A DNA stretch of 64,000 nt from Flavobacterium ichthyis (GTDB lineage: Bacteria > Bacteroidota > Bacteroidia > Flavobacteriales > Flavobacteriaceae), in contig NZ_JAABLM010000013.1 in the NCBI RefSeq assembly GCF_009915155.1, positions 1 through 64,000 of the forward strand, in the 5' to 3' direction. The notes below the pieces were generated by a model. The model made no database searches. It saw nothing but the letters and a program-made list of their open reading frames with translations, and was not told the origin of the DNA. The translations under genes and the position numbers were made by a program. Of this stretch, positions 42,552 to 53,698 are shown one piece after another. Position 1 is the stretch's first letter. The number at the start of each line of letters is the position of its first letter.

Positions 42552-45500
42552 TTGGGGATCATTATATTTTTGCTGGTACTTGGTATTGCACTTTCATTAC
42601 CTTTTGTGCAAACTAAAATTGCGCATTATGTAACCAAAGAACTCAACGAAACTTATGGCACAGATATTAATGTGGACAAAGTGGCGATTTCAGTTTTTGG
42701 AAGCGTAAAATTAAAAACGGTTTTAATAAGAGACCATCATAAAGATACACTTATTTATGCTAATTCTATAAAAACCAATATTTTAAGTTTTAAGAAATTA
42801 CAATCTGGCGATTTGCTTTTTGGAGATATCTATGCAGATAATTTGTTTTTCAATCTGAAAAATTACAAAAATGAGAAGGAAGCGAATATCAATGTTTTTG
42901 TAAAAAAATTTGATACTGGAAAAAAATCAACCAAACCTTTTGAACTCACAGCTGATAATATTTATCTGACTAAAAGCCATTTTAAAGTTTCTAACGAAAA
43001 TCTTGAAAATCAGGTGGCGATTGATTTTACAAAAATGGAAGCCAGCATCAGAAAATTTAAAATTTACGGAAGCGATATTACTACAGAAATCCGAAAATTT
43101 TCTTTTTTAGATCATCGAAAATTAGAAGTTAAAAATCTAACCGGAAAATTTAGTTACAGCAAAGAAAGTATTTTGTTGAAAGAAATGTCGCTTGCCACGA
43201 AAGAATCAAAAATGGCTGGAAACATTGTGTTAACTTATAAAGAAGGTGGTCTTGGAGATTTCGTAAATAAAGTTCATATTGATGCTGATATTGATTCTGG
43301 TGCGATTTCTACCAATGATTTAAACTTGTTTTACAGCGAATTTGGCCCGAATAAAACCTTTGAATTCTCAACAATTCTTGCCGGAACGATGAACGATTTT
43401 TACACTCGAAATTTAAAAATGGTAGTGGATAAAAAATCGCAAATTGTGGGCGACATCAATTTTAAAAATCTATTCAATCCTGATAAAAACGCTTTTTTGA
43501 TTAAAGGAGAATTTGAAAAATTGTCTTCAAATTATAACAATTTAAAAACTATTCTACCTCGAATTTTAGGCGAAAAATTACCCTCATCTTTGGCGTATTT
43601 AGGTGAGTTTGACATCGCTGGAAACGCACAAGTTTCTAAAACAAATGTAAAAACAGATTTATATCTCACCACCGAAATAGGAGAGTTAGCAGCCGTTTTA
43701 GACATTGACAATATTAACAACATTGATAATGCTTCTTACAATGGAGATATTAATTTGAATCAATTTCACATTGGTAAATTTCTCGGTCAAAAAGATTTTG
43801 GTGCGGTAACAGTTGACATGAATGTTGTGGGCAAAGGTTTCACGCGTGAATTTCTAAACACAAAAGTAACTGGAAATATATATGCGTTAAATTATAGAAA
43901 TTATAATTACAAAAATATTCAAGTTGATGGAACGCTCAAAAATCCTATTTTCCAAGGTAAATTTGTGGTAAACGATGAAAACGTAAAACTTGATTTTAAT
44001 GGATTAGTCGATTTAAGCAAACGTGAAAACCGTTATGATTTTCATGCCATCATCGATTATGCGGATCTTCATAAGCTGAATTTGATAAAACGTGATACAC
44101 TTTCCCTTTTTAAAGGTGATATTACGATTCAAATGTCTGGTAACAATATAGATAACATGCACGGCGATATTTTGATTTCGCAAACTTCTTATCAAAACGA
44201 AAATGATATTTATTTTTTCGATGATTTTAAACTCAATTCAAATTTTGGTGAAGATGGAAGCCGAAAAATTACCATTAGTTCTCCAGATGTTGTTGAAGGC
44301 GAAATTCACGGAAAGTACAAGTTTAACGAAGTAGGCAAAATTATTGAAAACGCCATTGGAAGTTTATATACCAATTATCGTCCGAATAAGGTGAGCAAAG
44401 GACAATATTTAGATTTTAATTTGTCAATCTACAATAAATTGATTGAAATATTTTTGCCACAGTTATCGCTAAGTACTAACACCCAAATTTCTGGGAGATT
44501 AATTGCAGATACAAACGAATTTAAACTGAATTTTAATTCACCCGAAATTAATTATGCTAACAACACTTTTGACGAAGTTTTTTTAGAAATTGACAATAAA
44601 AATCCGCTTTACAACGCGTATATTGGTATTGATAGCATTAAAACTAAAAATTATAAAATTTCTGAATTTTCTACAATTAACGTAAAATTAGAAGACACAC
44701 TTTTCTTTAGAACAGAATTTAAAGGCGGAAAACTCAACCGCGATTATTTTAAATTTAATATTTACCACACCATTGACGAAAATAACAACAACGTAGTTGG
44801 GGTTAAAAAATCAGAGGTAAACATTAAAGACTATTTATGGTTTTTAAACGAAGAAGATACTGCCGATAACAAGATTATTTTCGATAAAAAAATGAAGAAT
44901 TTTAATATCGATAATATTTTGATGACTCATAATGACCAACGCATTGAGCTTTCTGGAATTTTAAAAGATTCTACTTATAAAGACCTTTCGCTCAACTTTG
45001 AAAAAGTGAATTTGGGCAAATTGCTTCCAGAAATCGACAGCCTTCGAATTCAAGGAAATCTCAACGGAAAACTGAATTTTTTCCAAAATAAAAATGTTTA
45101 TAAACCTACTTCAACAGTTTCGGTGGATAGCCTTTTCGTGAATGATGTGGCTTTAGGAGATTTATTTGTGGACATTCAAGGAGATGAAAATTTGAACCGT
45201 TTCAGTGTAAATTCGACCTTAAGGAATGAAAATGTTGAAAATTTTAGCGCCACTGGAGACATTGCAATCCTCAATAAAGAAACGGTTTTTGATTTAAATT
45301 TTAAATTTGAAAAATTTAATTTAGGTGCTTTGAGTCCTTTGGGCGGAAACGTCATTTCTAAAATTCGAGGGTTTGCCACCGGAAACGCTGGCTTTGTAGG
45401 AACGCTTGAAAATCCACAAATAAACGGCCGATTATATTTAGATAAAGTTGGGATGAAAATTCCATATCTTAACGTTGACTATGAGTTTGAGGAAAGAAGC

Positions 45501-47009
45501 GTTGTGGATCTTACCGAAAATCAATTTAGATTTAATGATGCGAAAATGACCGATACGAAGTACAATACTGTAGGTTATTTAACTGGAAATATTCGCCATC
45601 AAAATTTTAAAAATTGGGTGTTAGATCTTAATATCGTTTCGGATAGATTATTAGCATTAGATACCCAAGATTCTGATGATGCATTATATTTTGGGACAGC
45701 TTTCATCGCTGGAAACGCTTCAATTAACGGGCCGACAAACGGATTATTTATTGCCGTTCAGGCGGAATCTAAAAAAGGTACCGACATCAAAATTCCAATT
45801 AGCTCTGCAACTGGAGCCGGAAATAGTTCGTTTATAAAATTTTTAAGTCCAAAAGAAAAATACAATATAGAAAAAGGTATTGTTGAAGCACCAATCATTG
45901 CTAATCAAGGTTTAGAGTTACAATTTGATTTAAAAATTACTCCCGAAGCTCAAGTGGAAATTGTCATCGATCGAAATTCTGGACATGGATTGAAAGGAAC
46001 CGGTGACGGAACAATGCGATTAGAAATCAGTACCCTCGGAAAATTTAATATGTGGGGCGATTATAATGTGGCACAAGGAGAATATAATTTCAAATACGGC
46101 GGATTAATCGATAAAAAATTTCAGGTAAAAAAAGGCAGTTCAATTTCTTGGGAAGGCGATCCTTTACGAGCCAGATTAAACATTGATGCCGTTTACAGAA
46201 CGCAGGCAAATCCAGCAATTTTGCAAGAAAACGCTTCATTTAACAGGAAAGTTCCAGTAGAAGTTGTCATTGGCTTGACCGGAAATTTAACCAATCCCGA
46301 ACCAGATTTTACCATAAATTTCCCAACAGTTAGTTCAGTTTTAAAATCGGAATTACAAGTAAGGTTAGATGACAAAGATACCCGTGTTAACCAAGCTTTA
46401 TCGCTTTTGGCAACCGGAAATTTCATCAATTCAGACAATGCAGGAACGGCAGTTTACGGCAGTTTGTTCGAACGTGCCGGAAATCTTTTTAATGATTTAT
46501 TTCAAGACGAAGAAGGAAAATTTCAGGTAGCTTTTGATTATCAACAAGCCGATCGAAACCCAATGGCAGAAACCAGTAGCCAACTTGGGATTGCAATTAC
46601 TACGCAAATTAACGACAGGATTTCCATTGACGGAAAAGTGGGGGTTCCCGTTGGAGGCGTTAACCAATCTACAATAGTTGGAAATGTTGAAATCAGATAC
46701 CGTGTGAACGATGATGGAACCTTGAACCTGCGCGTTTTTAACCGCGAAAACGACATTAATTATAATTATCTTGGCGAAGCAATTGATTATACACAAGGTA
46801 TTGGTATTTCTTATGAAGTAGATTTTGACACTTTAAGAGAACTTTGGTTTAAAATTTTTGGCTTAAAAGCAAAAGAAGAAACAAACCAAGCAACCGATCA
46901 ACTTCCAGATTCGGACTTTTCTCCGGAATATATTAAATGGACTCAAGAACGCCGTAAAAAAGCCGAACCCGCTAAACCACAAACCCAATCGGCTCCAGAA
47001 GCCGACTAA
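42552..47009 (+). CDS. TamB-like translocation/assembly protein
   Basis: A protein of at least 1485 residues with one N-terminal membrane anchor (IIIFLLVLGIALSLPFVQT), a very long beta-taco region of the AsmA/TamB type and a C-terminal TamB domain (from about residue 1100, with FNMWGDYNVAQGEYNFKYGGLIDKKFQVKKGSSISWEGDP). In Proteobacteria TamB spans the periplasm; it works with TamA and helps move phospholipids and assemble the outer membrane. There is no in-frame ATG. Given here is the TTG at 42552, but the frame is open to 42447 and upstream codons read KKFKKIVFRILLG, a proper basic start, so an ATT at 42507 is a real alternative. Confidence 0.85.
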   Translation: MGIIIFLLVLGIALSLPFVQTKIAHYVTKELNETYGTDINVDKVAISVFGSVKLKTVLIRDHHKDTLIYANSIKTNILSFKKLQSGDLLFGDIYADNLFFNLKNYKNEKEANINVFVKKFDTGKKSTKPFELTADNIYLTKSHFKVSNENLENQVAIDFTKMEASIRKFKIYGSDITTEIRKFSFLDHRKLEVKNLTGKFSYSKESILLKEMSLATKESKMAGNIVLTYKEGGLGDFVNKVHIDADIDSGAISTNDLNLFYSEFGPNKTFEFSTILAGTMNDFYTRNLKMVVDKKSQIVGDINFKNLFNPDKNAFLIKGEFEKLSSNYNNLKTILPRILGEKLPSSLAYLGEFDIAGNAQVSKTNVKTDLYLTTEIGELAAVLDIDNINNIDNASYNGDINLNQFHIGKFLGQKDFGAVTVDMNVVGKGFTREFLNTKVTGNIYALNYRNYNYKNIQVDGTLKNPIFQGKFVVNDENVKLDFNGLVDLSKRENRYDFHAIIDYADLHKLNLIKRDTLSLFKGDITIQMSGNNIDNMHGDILISQTSYQNENDIYFFDDFKLNSNFGEDGSRKITISSPDVVEGEIHGKYKFNEVGKIIENAIGSLYTNYRPNKVSKGQYLDFNLSIYNKLIEIFLPQLSLSTNTQISGRLIADTNEFKLNFNSPEINYANNTFDEVFLEIDNKNPLYNAYIGIDSIKTKNYKISEFSTINVKLEDTLFFRTEFKGGKLNRDYFKFNIYHTIDENNNNVVGVKKSEVNIKDYLWFLNEEDTADNKIIFDKKMKNFNIDNILMTHNDQRIELSGILKDSTYKDLSLNFEKVNLGKLLPEIDSLRIQGNLNGKLNFFQNKNVYKPTSTVSVDSLFVNDVALGDLFVDIQGDENLNRFSVNSTLRNENVENFSATGDIAILNKETVFDLNFKFEKFNLGALSPLGGNVISKIRGFATGNAGFVGTLENPQINGRLYLDKVGMKIPYLNVDYEFEERSVVDLTENQFRFNDAKMTDTKYNTVGYLTGNIRHQNFKNWVLDLNIVSDRLLALDTQDSDDALYFGTAFIAGNASINGPTNGLFIAVQAESKKGTDIKIPISSATGAGNSSFIKFLSPKEKYNIEKGIVEAPIIANQGLELQFDLKITPEAQVEIVIDRNSGHGLKGTGDGTMRLEISTLGKFNMWGDYNVAQGEYNFKYGGLIDKKFQVKKGSSISWEGDPLRARLNIDAVYRTQANPAILQENASFNRKVPVEVVIGLTGNLTNPEPDFTINFPTVSSVLKSELQVRLDDKDTRVNQALSLLATGNFINSDNAGTAVYGSLFERAGNLFNDLFQDEEGKFQVAFDYQQADRNPMAETSSQLGIAITTQINDRISIDGKVGVPVGGVNQSTIVGNVEIRYRVNDDGTLNLRVFNRENDINYNYLGEAIDYTQGIGISYEVDFDTLRELWFKIFGLKAKEETNQATDQLPDSDFSPEYIKWTQERRKKAEPAKPQTQSAPEAD

Positions 47010-47142
47010 CTTTCTGAGCAAACCCATAAAATTTACGAAAAAATCTCCTTTAATTCTTTAGTGATAAAAAAACTTATCAACGAAATCGTTTGAAATTACA
47101 ATTCTTTCCTAAATTATTAAAAACACCTACCTAAAAATGATA

Positions 47143-47150
47143 TATGTTTG
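47143..47150 (+). promoter_or_regulatory. Candidate -7 element of pfkA
   Basis: TATGTTTG (47143-47150) is an exact TAnnTTTG match, 29-36 bp before the pfkA ATG. No clear -33 is seen. Confidence 0.4.
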
Positions 47151-47178
47151 CTAATTTTACAGTATTAACAGCAAATAA

Positions 47179-48165
47179 ATGTCAAAAACAATAAAAAAAA
47201 TAGGCGTGCTTACATCTGGAGGAGACTCTCCCGGAATGAATGCTGCTATCCGTTCAGTGGTGAGAACTTGTGCATTTCACGATGTAGAATGTGTGGGAAT
47301 TTACCGCGGTTATCAAGGAATGATTGAAGGCGATTTTAAAGAAATGGGACCTCGAAGTGTGAATAACATTATTAATAAAGGTGGAACAATTTTAAAATCT
47401 GCTCGATCTAAAGAATTCATGACCGAAGAAGGCCGTAAAAAAGCTTACAATCATTTAAAAGCTGAAGGTGTTGATGCTTTAGTAGTGATTGGTGGTGACG
47501 GAAGTTTTACCGGTGGATTGGTTTTTAATAAAGAATATGATTTTCCTGTTATGGGAATTCCCGGAACAATTGACAATGATATTTACGGAACAACACACAC
47601 TTTAGGTTACGACACAGCTCTTAATACCGTTGTTGAAGTAATCGATAAAATTCGGGATACGGCAAGTTCGCATAACCGATTATTTTTTGTAGAAGTAATG
47701 GGACGCGATGCCGGACATATCGCTTTGAATGCCGGAATTGGTGCTGGAGCAGAAGAAATTTTAATTCCAGAAGAAGACCTTGGGTTAGACCGTTTGTTAG
47801 AATCTTTACGAAAAAGTAAATTATCAGGCAAATCTTCCAGCATTGTAGTCATTGCCGAAGGAGACAAAATTGGTAAAAATGTTTTCGAACTCAAAGATTA
47901 TGTAGAAGAAAATATGCCGGAATACGACGTTCGTGTTTCTGTTTTAGGACACATGCAACGTGGTGGAGCTCCTTCTTGTTTTGATAGGGTTTTAGCAAGC
48001 CGTTTAGGTGTAAAAGCAGTAGAATCTATCCTTGAAGGGAAAAGCAATTATATGGTAGGACTGATGAATGATAAAGTAGAGTTAACACCCTTAGAACAAG
48101 CTATTAAAGGAAATTCGCAAATCGATATGGAGTTGCTCAGAGTTTCAGACATCATGACAACCTAA
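47179..48165 (+). CDS. pfkA: ATP-dependent 6-phosphofructokinase
   Basis: A 328-residue glycolytic enzyme of the PfkA family, converting fructose 6-phosphate to fructose 1,6-bisphosphate. ATP site GGDSPGMNAAIR (about 14-25), GGDGSFTGG (about 103-111), catalytic GIPGTIDND (about 126-134), where the second Asp is the base, and substrate motif MGRDAGHIAL (about 174-183). The length matches the ATP-using bacterial type. It is followed 93 bp later by gapA on the same strand, a compact glycolytic pair. Confidence 0.95.
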   Translation: MSKTIKKIGVLTSGGDSPGMNAAIRSVVRTCAFHDVECVGIYRGYQGMIEGDFKEMGPRSVNNIINKGGTILKSARSKEFMTEEGRKKAYNHLKAEGVDALVVIGGDGSFTGGLVFNKEYDFPVMGIPGTIDNDIYGTTHTLGYDTALNTVVEVIDKIRDTASSHNRLFFVEVMGRDAGHIALNAGIGAGAEEILIPEEDLGLDRLLESLRKSKLSGKSSSIVVIAEGDKIGKNVFELKDYVEENMPEYDVRVSVLGHMQRGGAPSCFDRVLASRLGVKAVESILEGKSNYMVGLMNDKVELTPLEQAIKGNSQIDMELLRVSDIMTT

Positions 48166-49266
<1,101 letters not shown>

Positions 49267-49271
49267 TATTA

Positions 49272-49308
49272 AAAAAAGTCCTGTCAACACCATTGGCGGG
49301 ACTTTTTT
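49272..49308 (+). terminator. Terminator of gapA
   Basis: AAAAAAGTCC (49272-49281) continues CTGTC and pairs with GGCGGGAC plus TTTTTT (to 49308), a stem of about 14 pairs including two G-U pairs. Confidence 0.85.
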
Positions 49309-49565
49309 ATTTTTATATTTGAAGCCATCGTTCAGGCTAAAAATGAATCATTTTCCCGCTTTCCGCTGCAATCTTTTTATTCAATTACCCCCGGACTTTC
49401 AATCCAGGGCAACCGAAAAAAAAGGATTTTCGCTATAAACACGAAGTGTTCACCGAACACCGATAAAAATAAGCGTATTGTAAGATAATCGGGGCTAACA
49501 AACAAAACATTCGGCGCTTTTTAAACATTTTCCAAAAAGAGCGGGAAAATATTACCAAACAAAAA
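49309..49565. other. About 250-bp region with decayed repeats between gapA and the kinase-like gene
   Basis: It holds no gene. The stretch 49354-49434 is the core of the dispersed repeat; 49488-49500 reads AATCGGGGCTAAC, the reverse of the TTTAGCCCCG head of a second repeat family. The remaining sequence is AT-rich with a CGAACACCG motif but no recognisable signal. Confidence 0.5.
49354..49434 (+). repeat. Dispersed structured intergenic repeat, decayed copy F
   Basis: Contains CCCGCTTTCCGCTGCAATC (compare GGGCTTTCCGCTGTATC in copy D) and ends AAAAGGATTTTCGCT (compare copy B). The head GGGCGTG and the tail CACGC are missing, so it appears truncated at both ends. Its inner hairpin (CCCCCGGA and TCCAGGG) differs from the other copies. 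Confidence 0.55.
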
Positions 49566-50414
49566 ATGAAATTATTAGTAGACAGTGGATCAACAAAAGC
49601 AGATTGGATTGCATTAGACGACAATGGAAACAAGCTTTTCACCACACAATCCCTGGGTTTAAACCCCGAAGTACTCGAAAAAAGCGAAGTACTTGAACGC
49701 CTTGAAGACCGTTTCGATATCTACCAAAACCGTAAAAATGTAACTCATTTATTTTTTTATGGAGCAGGCTGTGGAACCGACAGAATGAAAAACGAACTGG
49801 CTTCAACTTTCACCGAATTTTTTCCAAACGCAGAAATTCTCGTAAAGGAAGACACTTATGCTGCCGCTTACGCCACTAACCCAACTAACGAAAAAGCCAT
49901 CATTTCAATCTTAGGAACGGGCTCTAACTGCAGTTATTTTGACGGTCAGGAATTACACCAAAAAATTCAATCGTTAGGTTATATGGCAATGGATGATTGC
50001 AGCGGAAACCGTTTTGGTCGTTCTCTAATTCGGGCATACCATTTCGGGAAAATGCCAAAACATCTTGCAGAGCAATTTGAAAAAGATTATGATTTAGATC
50101 CGGATACCATCAAACACAATTTGTACAAAGAACCCAATCCAAATGCGTATTTGGCCACTTTTGCAAAATTTTTGATCCAGCACAAAGATGACGAATTTAT
50201 CAATGTTTTTGTTCGCAAAGCCATGCAAAAATTTGTGGACAATTACATCCTTCAATTTGAGAATGCCAGAGAAATTCCGGTGCATTTTGTAGGCTCCATC
50301 GCATTCTATTTGAAAGATGAATTGAAAACCGTTCTTGAACAAAACGGACTCCGATTAGGAAACGTTTTAAGAAGACCAATCGACGGATTAATTGAATACC
50401 ACAAGCTGAACTAA
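49566..50414 (+). CDS. N-acetylglucosamine kinase-like protein (BadF/BadG ATPase family)
   Basis: A 282-residue protein of the BadF/BadG/BcrA/BcrD-type sugar kinases. It has phosphate-1 DSGSTKADW at residues 6-14, phosphate-2 SILGTGSNCSYF (about 117-128) and the sugar-binding region DDCSGNRFGRSL (about 145-156). Members of this group phosphorylate GlcNAc or MurNAc with ATP. The partner murQ lies 37 kb away, so the peptidoglycan-recycling link is inference. It is followed by a strong terminator. Confidence 0.82.
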   Translation: MKLLVDSGSTKADWIALDDNGNKLFTTQSLGLNPEVLEKSEVLERLEDRFDIYQNRKNVTHLFFYGAGCGTDRMKNELASTFTEFFPNAEILVKEDTYAAAYATNPTNEKAIISILGTGSNCSYFDGQELHQKIQSLGYMAMDDCSGNRFGRSLIRAYHFGKMPKHLAEQFEKDYDLDPDTIKHNLYKEPNPNAYLATFAKFLIQHKDDEFINVFVRKAMQKFVDNYILQFENAREIPVHFVGSIAFYLKDELKTVLEQNGLRLGNVLRRPIDGLIEYHKLN

Positions 50415-50420
50415 AAGCAA

Positions 50421-50448
50421 AAAAGCCCTGAATATCAGGGCTTTTTTT
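50421..50448 (+). terminator. Terminator of the kinase-like gene
   Basis: AAAAGCCCTGA (50421-50431) pairs with TCAGGGCTTTT (50435-50445), 3-nt loop, followed by T-run. Confidence 0.92.
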
Positions 50449-50470
50449 AATGTTTTATTTTGGTACAAAA

Positions 50471-50851
50471 CTATTTTATTGCGATCATCGAGATTTCTAT
50501 ATTCACATTTTTGGGCAAACACGACACTTGAACGGTTTCTCTTGCAGGGGCAAATTTTTCATCAAAATAAGCACCATAAACCGCGTTAATTCTCGCAAAA
50601 TTACTCATATCCATAATAAAGATAGAAGTTTTCACCACGTTTTCAAAAGTCATTCCGGCAGCTTCTAAAACTGCTTTCATATTTTCCATTACTTGTTTGG
50701 TTTCGGTTTCAATATCTTCTAAAACCAATTTACCAGTTTCAGGATGCAAAGCAATTTGTCCTGATGTAAATAACGTGTTTCCAGCCAATACTGCTTGATT
50801 GTACGGACCAATTGGTGCTGGTGCTTTTTCTGTAAAAATTATTTTTTTCAT
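50471..50851 (-). CDS. ridA: RidA family enamine/imine deaminase
   Basis: A 126-residue RidA/YjgF/YER057c protein that hydrolyses reactive 2-aminoacrylate and related imines. Family motifs are KAPAPIGPYNQAVLAGNTLFTSGQI, NMKAVLEAAGMTFENVVKTSIFI, FDEKFAPARETVQVSCLP and the final IEISMIAI; the conserved Arg is in PARETV. The ATG at 50851 is preferred to the TTG two codons earlier. It lies 6 bp after lptD on the same strand, so it is translated from the lptD message, an unexpected pairing of envelope and metabolite-repair genes. Confidence 0.93.
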   Translation of the reverse strand: MKKIIFTEKAPAPIGPYNQAVLAGNTLFTSGQIALHPETGKLVLEDIETETKQVMENMKAVLEAAGMTFENVVKTSIFIMDMSNFARINAVYGAYFDEKFAPARETVQVSCLPKNVNIEISMIAIK

Positions 50852-50857
50852 ATTCAA

Positions 50858-53614
50858 TTAATTGATGATTCGATCAGGTTGTCTTCGTTTGTCCCACTTA
50901 ATATCGCTCAATACTGATGATTTAATTCCGATAAAGAATCCCCAAGAAGTATAATCTCCAATCGGAATCCAGTTAAAATCCATTCTCCAGCTTAACAAAT
51001 CGCGCTCAAAACGAAGTTGGGTAAACGTTACACCATTTTGTACAAAATCATAACCTGTGGAAATTCCCACTTTCCATTGTGGTGAAAGGTCAACGTTTCC
51101 GGATACCATCAAGGAATTATTGGTAATTCTATTTTGCCTTTGCGAGTTAGAGTAGGTGAGGGAATAGGCAAGTCTTAAATCCCAAGGAATAACAGCGTTG
51201 TAAAACCTTGACTTGGTTTTTTCTTGTTCAATATCATCGTCATTAAACATACTCTGCCGTTGATCGCCTAAATCTCTTGCTGTTCCAAATAAATCATCTT
51301 CTCGACCACCATTCCTTAAACCTTGATTTTTAAGGGGATCAGTTCGATCATTTTGGTTGGTTCCATCAGTACTGGAAAAAGAGTAATTAATCGTCACATT
51401 CGCACTCGAAAGTCGTAATAAACTTCCTCCGTTGTCAATATTCCAGCGTTCAATTCTTCTATTGGCGTTGTCCAAAGCATAAGGATCGAGTGTGGCAGCA
51501 AAGTTCACATTCATTTTATCTTTCAGTAAATTCGTTCCACCACTCATTCTCAAAGGTGCTAACTTTAGGGAATCTGCCGTCATATCATAAGTCGTCGTAA
51601 AATTTAGGTTGTTGAGCAACATAATTTTTTTTGGTTCGGTTTTAGTGCTATCACGATCTCTAACCTTTGCCTCAAACGTATTGTTCAAACTAAAGTTTAA
51701 CATATTTGACATTCTGCGAGATGGCGTTCCGTAGATTCCGCCTTCAAATCGGGTATATTCTGTTAACATTTGTCCGGTTCCATTCGGGTCATATGTATCA
51801 TAATACTGATCGAAACTTGGGGTATAGCTATAAGAAATATTAGGTCTGACAACGTGACGAATAGACTGAATTTTTTTGTTTTCGCCAAAATTAAAAGTAC
51901 CATAAATAGTAGTTCCCATACTTGCCGAAAGGTTGTAAGTTCTAAAAGCGTCAAAACCATTAACTGTGTCATTTACCACAGTAGGTGTTTCGTTCACAAT
52001 ACCCATTCTTTTTCGGATGGTCTTAAAAGTCCAAACTTCGTTATAATTTGCTCCTGTACTTACACTGAAATATTTGAATAATTTAAAATTTGTATTGATA
52101 GGGATGCTATGTTGAAATCCTGAAACGGCGTTTCTAAACATTTGTGGTTTGAAGAAAAGTGAATCAGTTGTGGTAATACGGTTTTGAGCATTTATATTAT
52201 ACTGAATGTTTAAATTTTTGATAAATCCTTTTTTGGTTTCGTCTTCGCCAGCAAAAAGATATACACGATCCACGCTTCCTTGAAAAGTTGGCAATGTCAT
52301 GTTAATGGTTTGCGTTTGTGTATTTTGTGAATGTGTGGCCGTTAAAGACATGTTTACCTGCGGAACTGTGTTGAATGTTTTAGAATAATTTATCGAGGAA
52401 CTTAAAGTGTTGTTCAAAGCGGAACTCACATTACTTTGGTTCAAAGATTGCTGGAAATACTGGCTACTTCCTAAGTTAACAGATGCTGAAAATCTAGAGT
52501 TTGGGTTTGATTTTGCGTCTTGAGAATGAGACCATTGAATGTTGTACTGTCGCGTTTTGGTGTAATCCGGAAAACCTCTTTCACTCTGAATTTGATTTTC
52601 AAATCGTACGTTTAAATTTCCGCGAAAGCGATATCTTTTAGCGTAACTTGATTCGAAACGCAATGCATAGCTTCCATTTGTATAATAATCTCCTAAAATA
52701 GCTAAATCATAATTGTCTGAAAGTGCGAGGTACAAACCACCATTTTGCAATGCAAAACCTTGACGGTTAGAGTTTGTTGGCGATGGTAAAATTAATCCCG
52801 AACGCGATTCGGTTGTAGTTGGGAAAAACGCAAACGGAATCCCGATTGGCGTGGGTACATCTGCAATGACCATGTTTGTCAATCCTACGACCACTTTTTT
52901 TCCGGGAACCATTTTTAATTTTCGCACCAAAAAATAATACTCTGGATCGTCAATGTTTTTTGAAGTCGTTAAACGTGCATTTTTGATGAAATAAACCGAA
53001 TCATTTTCTTTTTTGGTAATTTCTCCCTTGATATTCAGATCGCCTTGAGTGGAACGCGAATTCCAAACTAACGCTTTTTTTGTTTGGGTATTAAACCTAA
53101 TCGAATCGGGTTCGACGATATTATTGCCTTGTTTAAAAACAGGACGTTGGGTATAATTTCCTAGAGAATCCTTTAATCTTCCGGCATAAACCTCGTTTTT
53201 TTCGTAGTTCATTACGATGGTTCCGGCTTTAAGTTCGTAATCTTCGTAGTATAATTCGGCTTGATCGTATAAAGTAAGCAACTTTTTTTTCTGGTCAAAT
53301 TTTTCGTAACCGGCTGCTTTTCGCTTTACCACACTTTGCAAAAAACCTTTTTTTGGCGCCACAGAATCTTTTGCTACTTGGGTCGAATCTGTTGGTGGCA
53401 ACACATCGGCAAGATTTGCACTAACTGTATCCAAAGGTGTAAAGGTTTGCTTTTCAGTAGGTATAGTGGTAGAGTTCGTTCGCGTTTCCTGACAATAACC
53501 AACTTGGCTTCCTATTGTTAGAAAAATTGATAATAAAACGATATGAAATAAGTTTGTATGCAAAGGTTTAAATACTATTTTTGTAAAAATATGGCTTAAT
53601 TTTTGACGTGCCAA
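50858..53614 (-). CDS. lptD: LPS-assembly outer-membrane protein LptD, starting on TTG
   Basis: A 918-residue outer-membrane protein. It has an N-terminal membrane/signal segment (about residues 23-42), a proline-rich linker, an OstA-like beta domain (KRKAAGYEKFDQKKKLLTLYDQAELYYEDYELKAGTIVMNY, about 97-145) and a C-terminal barrel of about 600 residues. In Gram-negatives LptD with LptE inserts lipopolysaccharide in the outer leaflet. The frame begins TTG; no ATG precedes the signal segment, and the TATTTTTG element at 53634-53641 leaves a 14-nt leader, which supports TTG 53614. It is divergent from the amidase at 53699. Confidence 0.88.
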   Translation of the reverse strand: MARQKLSHIFTKIVFKPLHTNLFHIVLLSIFLTIGSQVGYCQETRTNSTTIPTEKQTFTPLDTVSANLADVLPPTDSTQVAKDSVAPKKGFLQSVVKRKAAGYEKFDQKKKLLTLYDQAELYYEDYELKAGTIVMNYEKNEVYAGRLKDSLGNYTQRPVFKQGNNIVEPDSIRFNTQTKKALVWNSRSTQGDLNIKGEITKKENDSVYFIKNARLTTSKNIDDPEYYFLVRKLKMVPGKKVVVGLTNMVIADVPTPIGIPFAFFPTTTESRSGLILPSPTNSNRQGFALQNGGLYLALSDNYDLAILGDYYTNGSYALRFESSYAKRYRFRGNLNVRFENQIQSERGFPDYTKTRQYNIQWSHSQDAKSNPNSRFSASVNLGSSQYFQQSLNQSNVSSALNNTLSSSINYSKTFNTVPQVNMSLTATHSQNTQTQTINMTLPTFQGSVDRVYLFAGEDETKKGFIKNLNIQYNINAQNRITTTDSLFFKPQMFRNAVSGFQHSIPINTNFKLFKYFSVSTGANYNEVWTFKTIRKRMGIVNETPTVVNDTVNGFDAFRTYNLSASMGTTIYGTFNFGENKKIQSIRHVVRPNISYSYTPSFDQYYDTYDPNGTGQMLTEYTRFEGGIYGTPSRRMSNMLNFSLNNTFEAKVRDRDSTKTEPKKIMLLNNLNFTTTYDMTADSLKLAPLRMSGGTNLLKDKMNVNFAATLDPYALDNANRRIERWNIDNGGSLLRLSSANVTINYSFSSTDGTNQNDRTDPLKNQGLRNGGREDDLFGTARDLGDQRQSMFNDDDIEQEKTKSRFYNAVIPWDLRLAYSLTYSNSQRQNRITNNSLMVSGNVDLSPQWKVGISTGYDFVQNGVTFTQLRFERDLLSWRMDFNWIPIGDYTSWGFFIGIKSSVLSDIKWDKRRQPDRIIN

Positions 53615-53633
53615 ACTTACACATATTTTTCAT

Positions 53634-53641
53634 CAAAAATA
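53634..53641 (-). promoter_or_regulatory. Probable -7 element of the lptD promoter
   Basis: The minus strand reads TATTTTTG, an exact TAnnTTTG match, 20 bp before the TTG start. No fitting -33 is visible, so confidence is moderate. Confidence 0.4.
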
Positions 53642-53698
53642 CGGAAATAACAAAATTATAACCCTGTCTTTTTTATTAAAAAAACCATTTATTAAAAT

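Noticed and set aside
46497..46796. A 99-codon minus-strand frame inside the TamB-like gene
   Set aside because: Antisense shadow of a long conserved gene with no independent start or regulatory signal.
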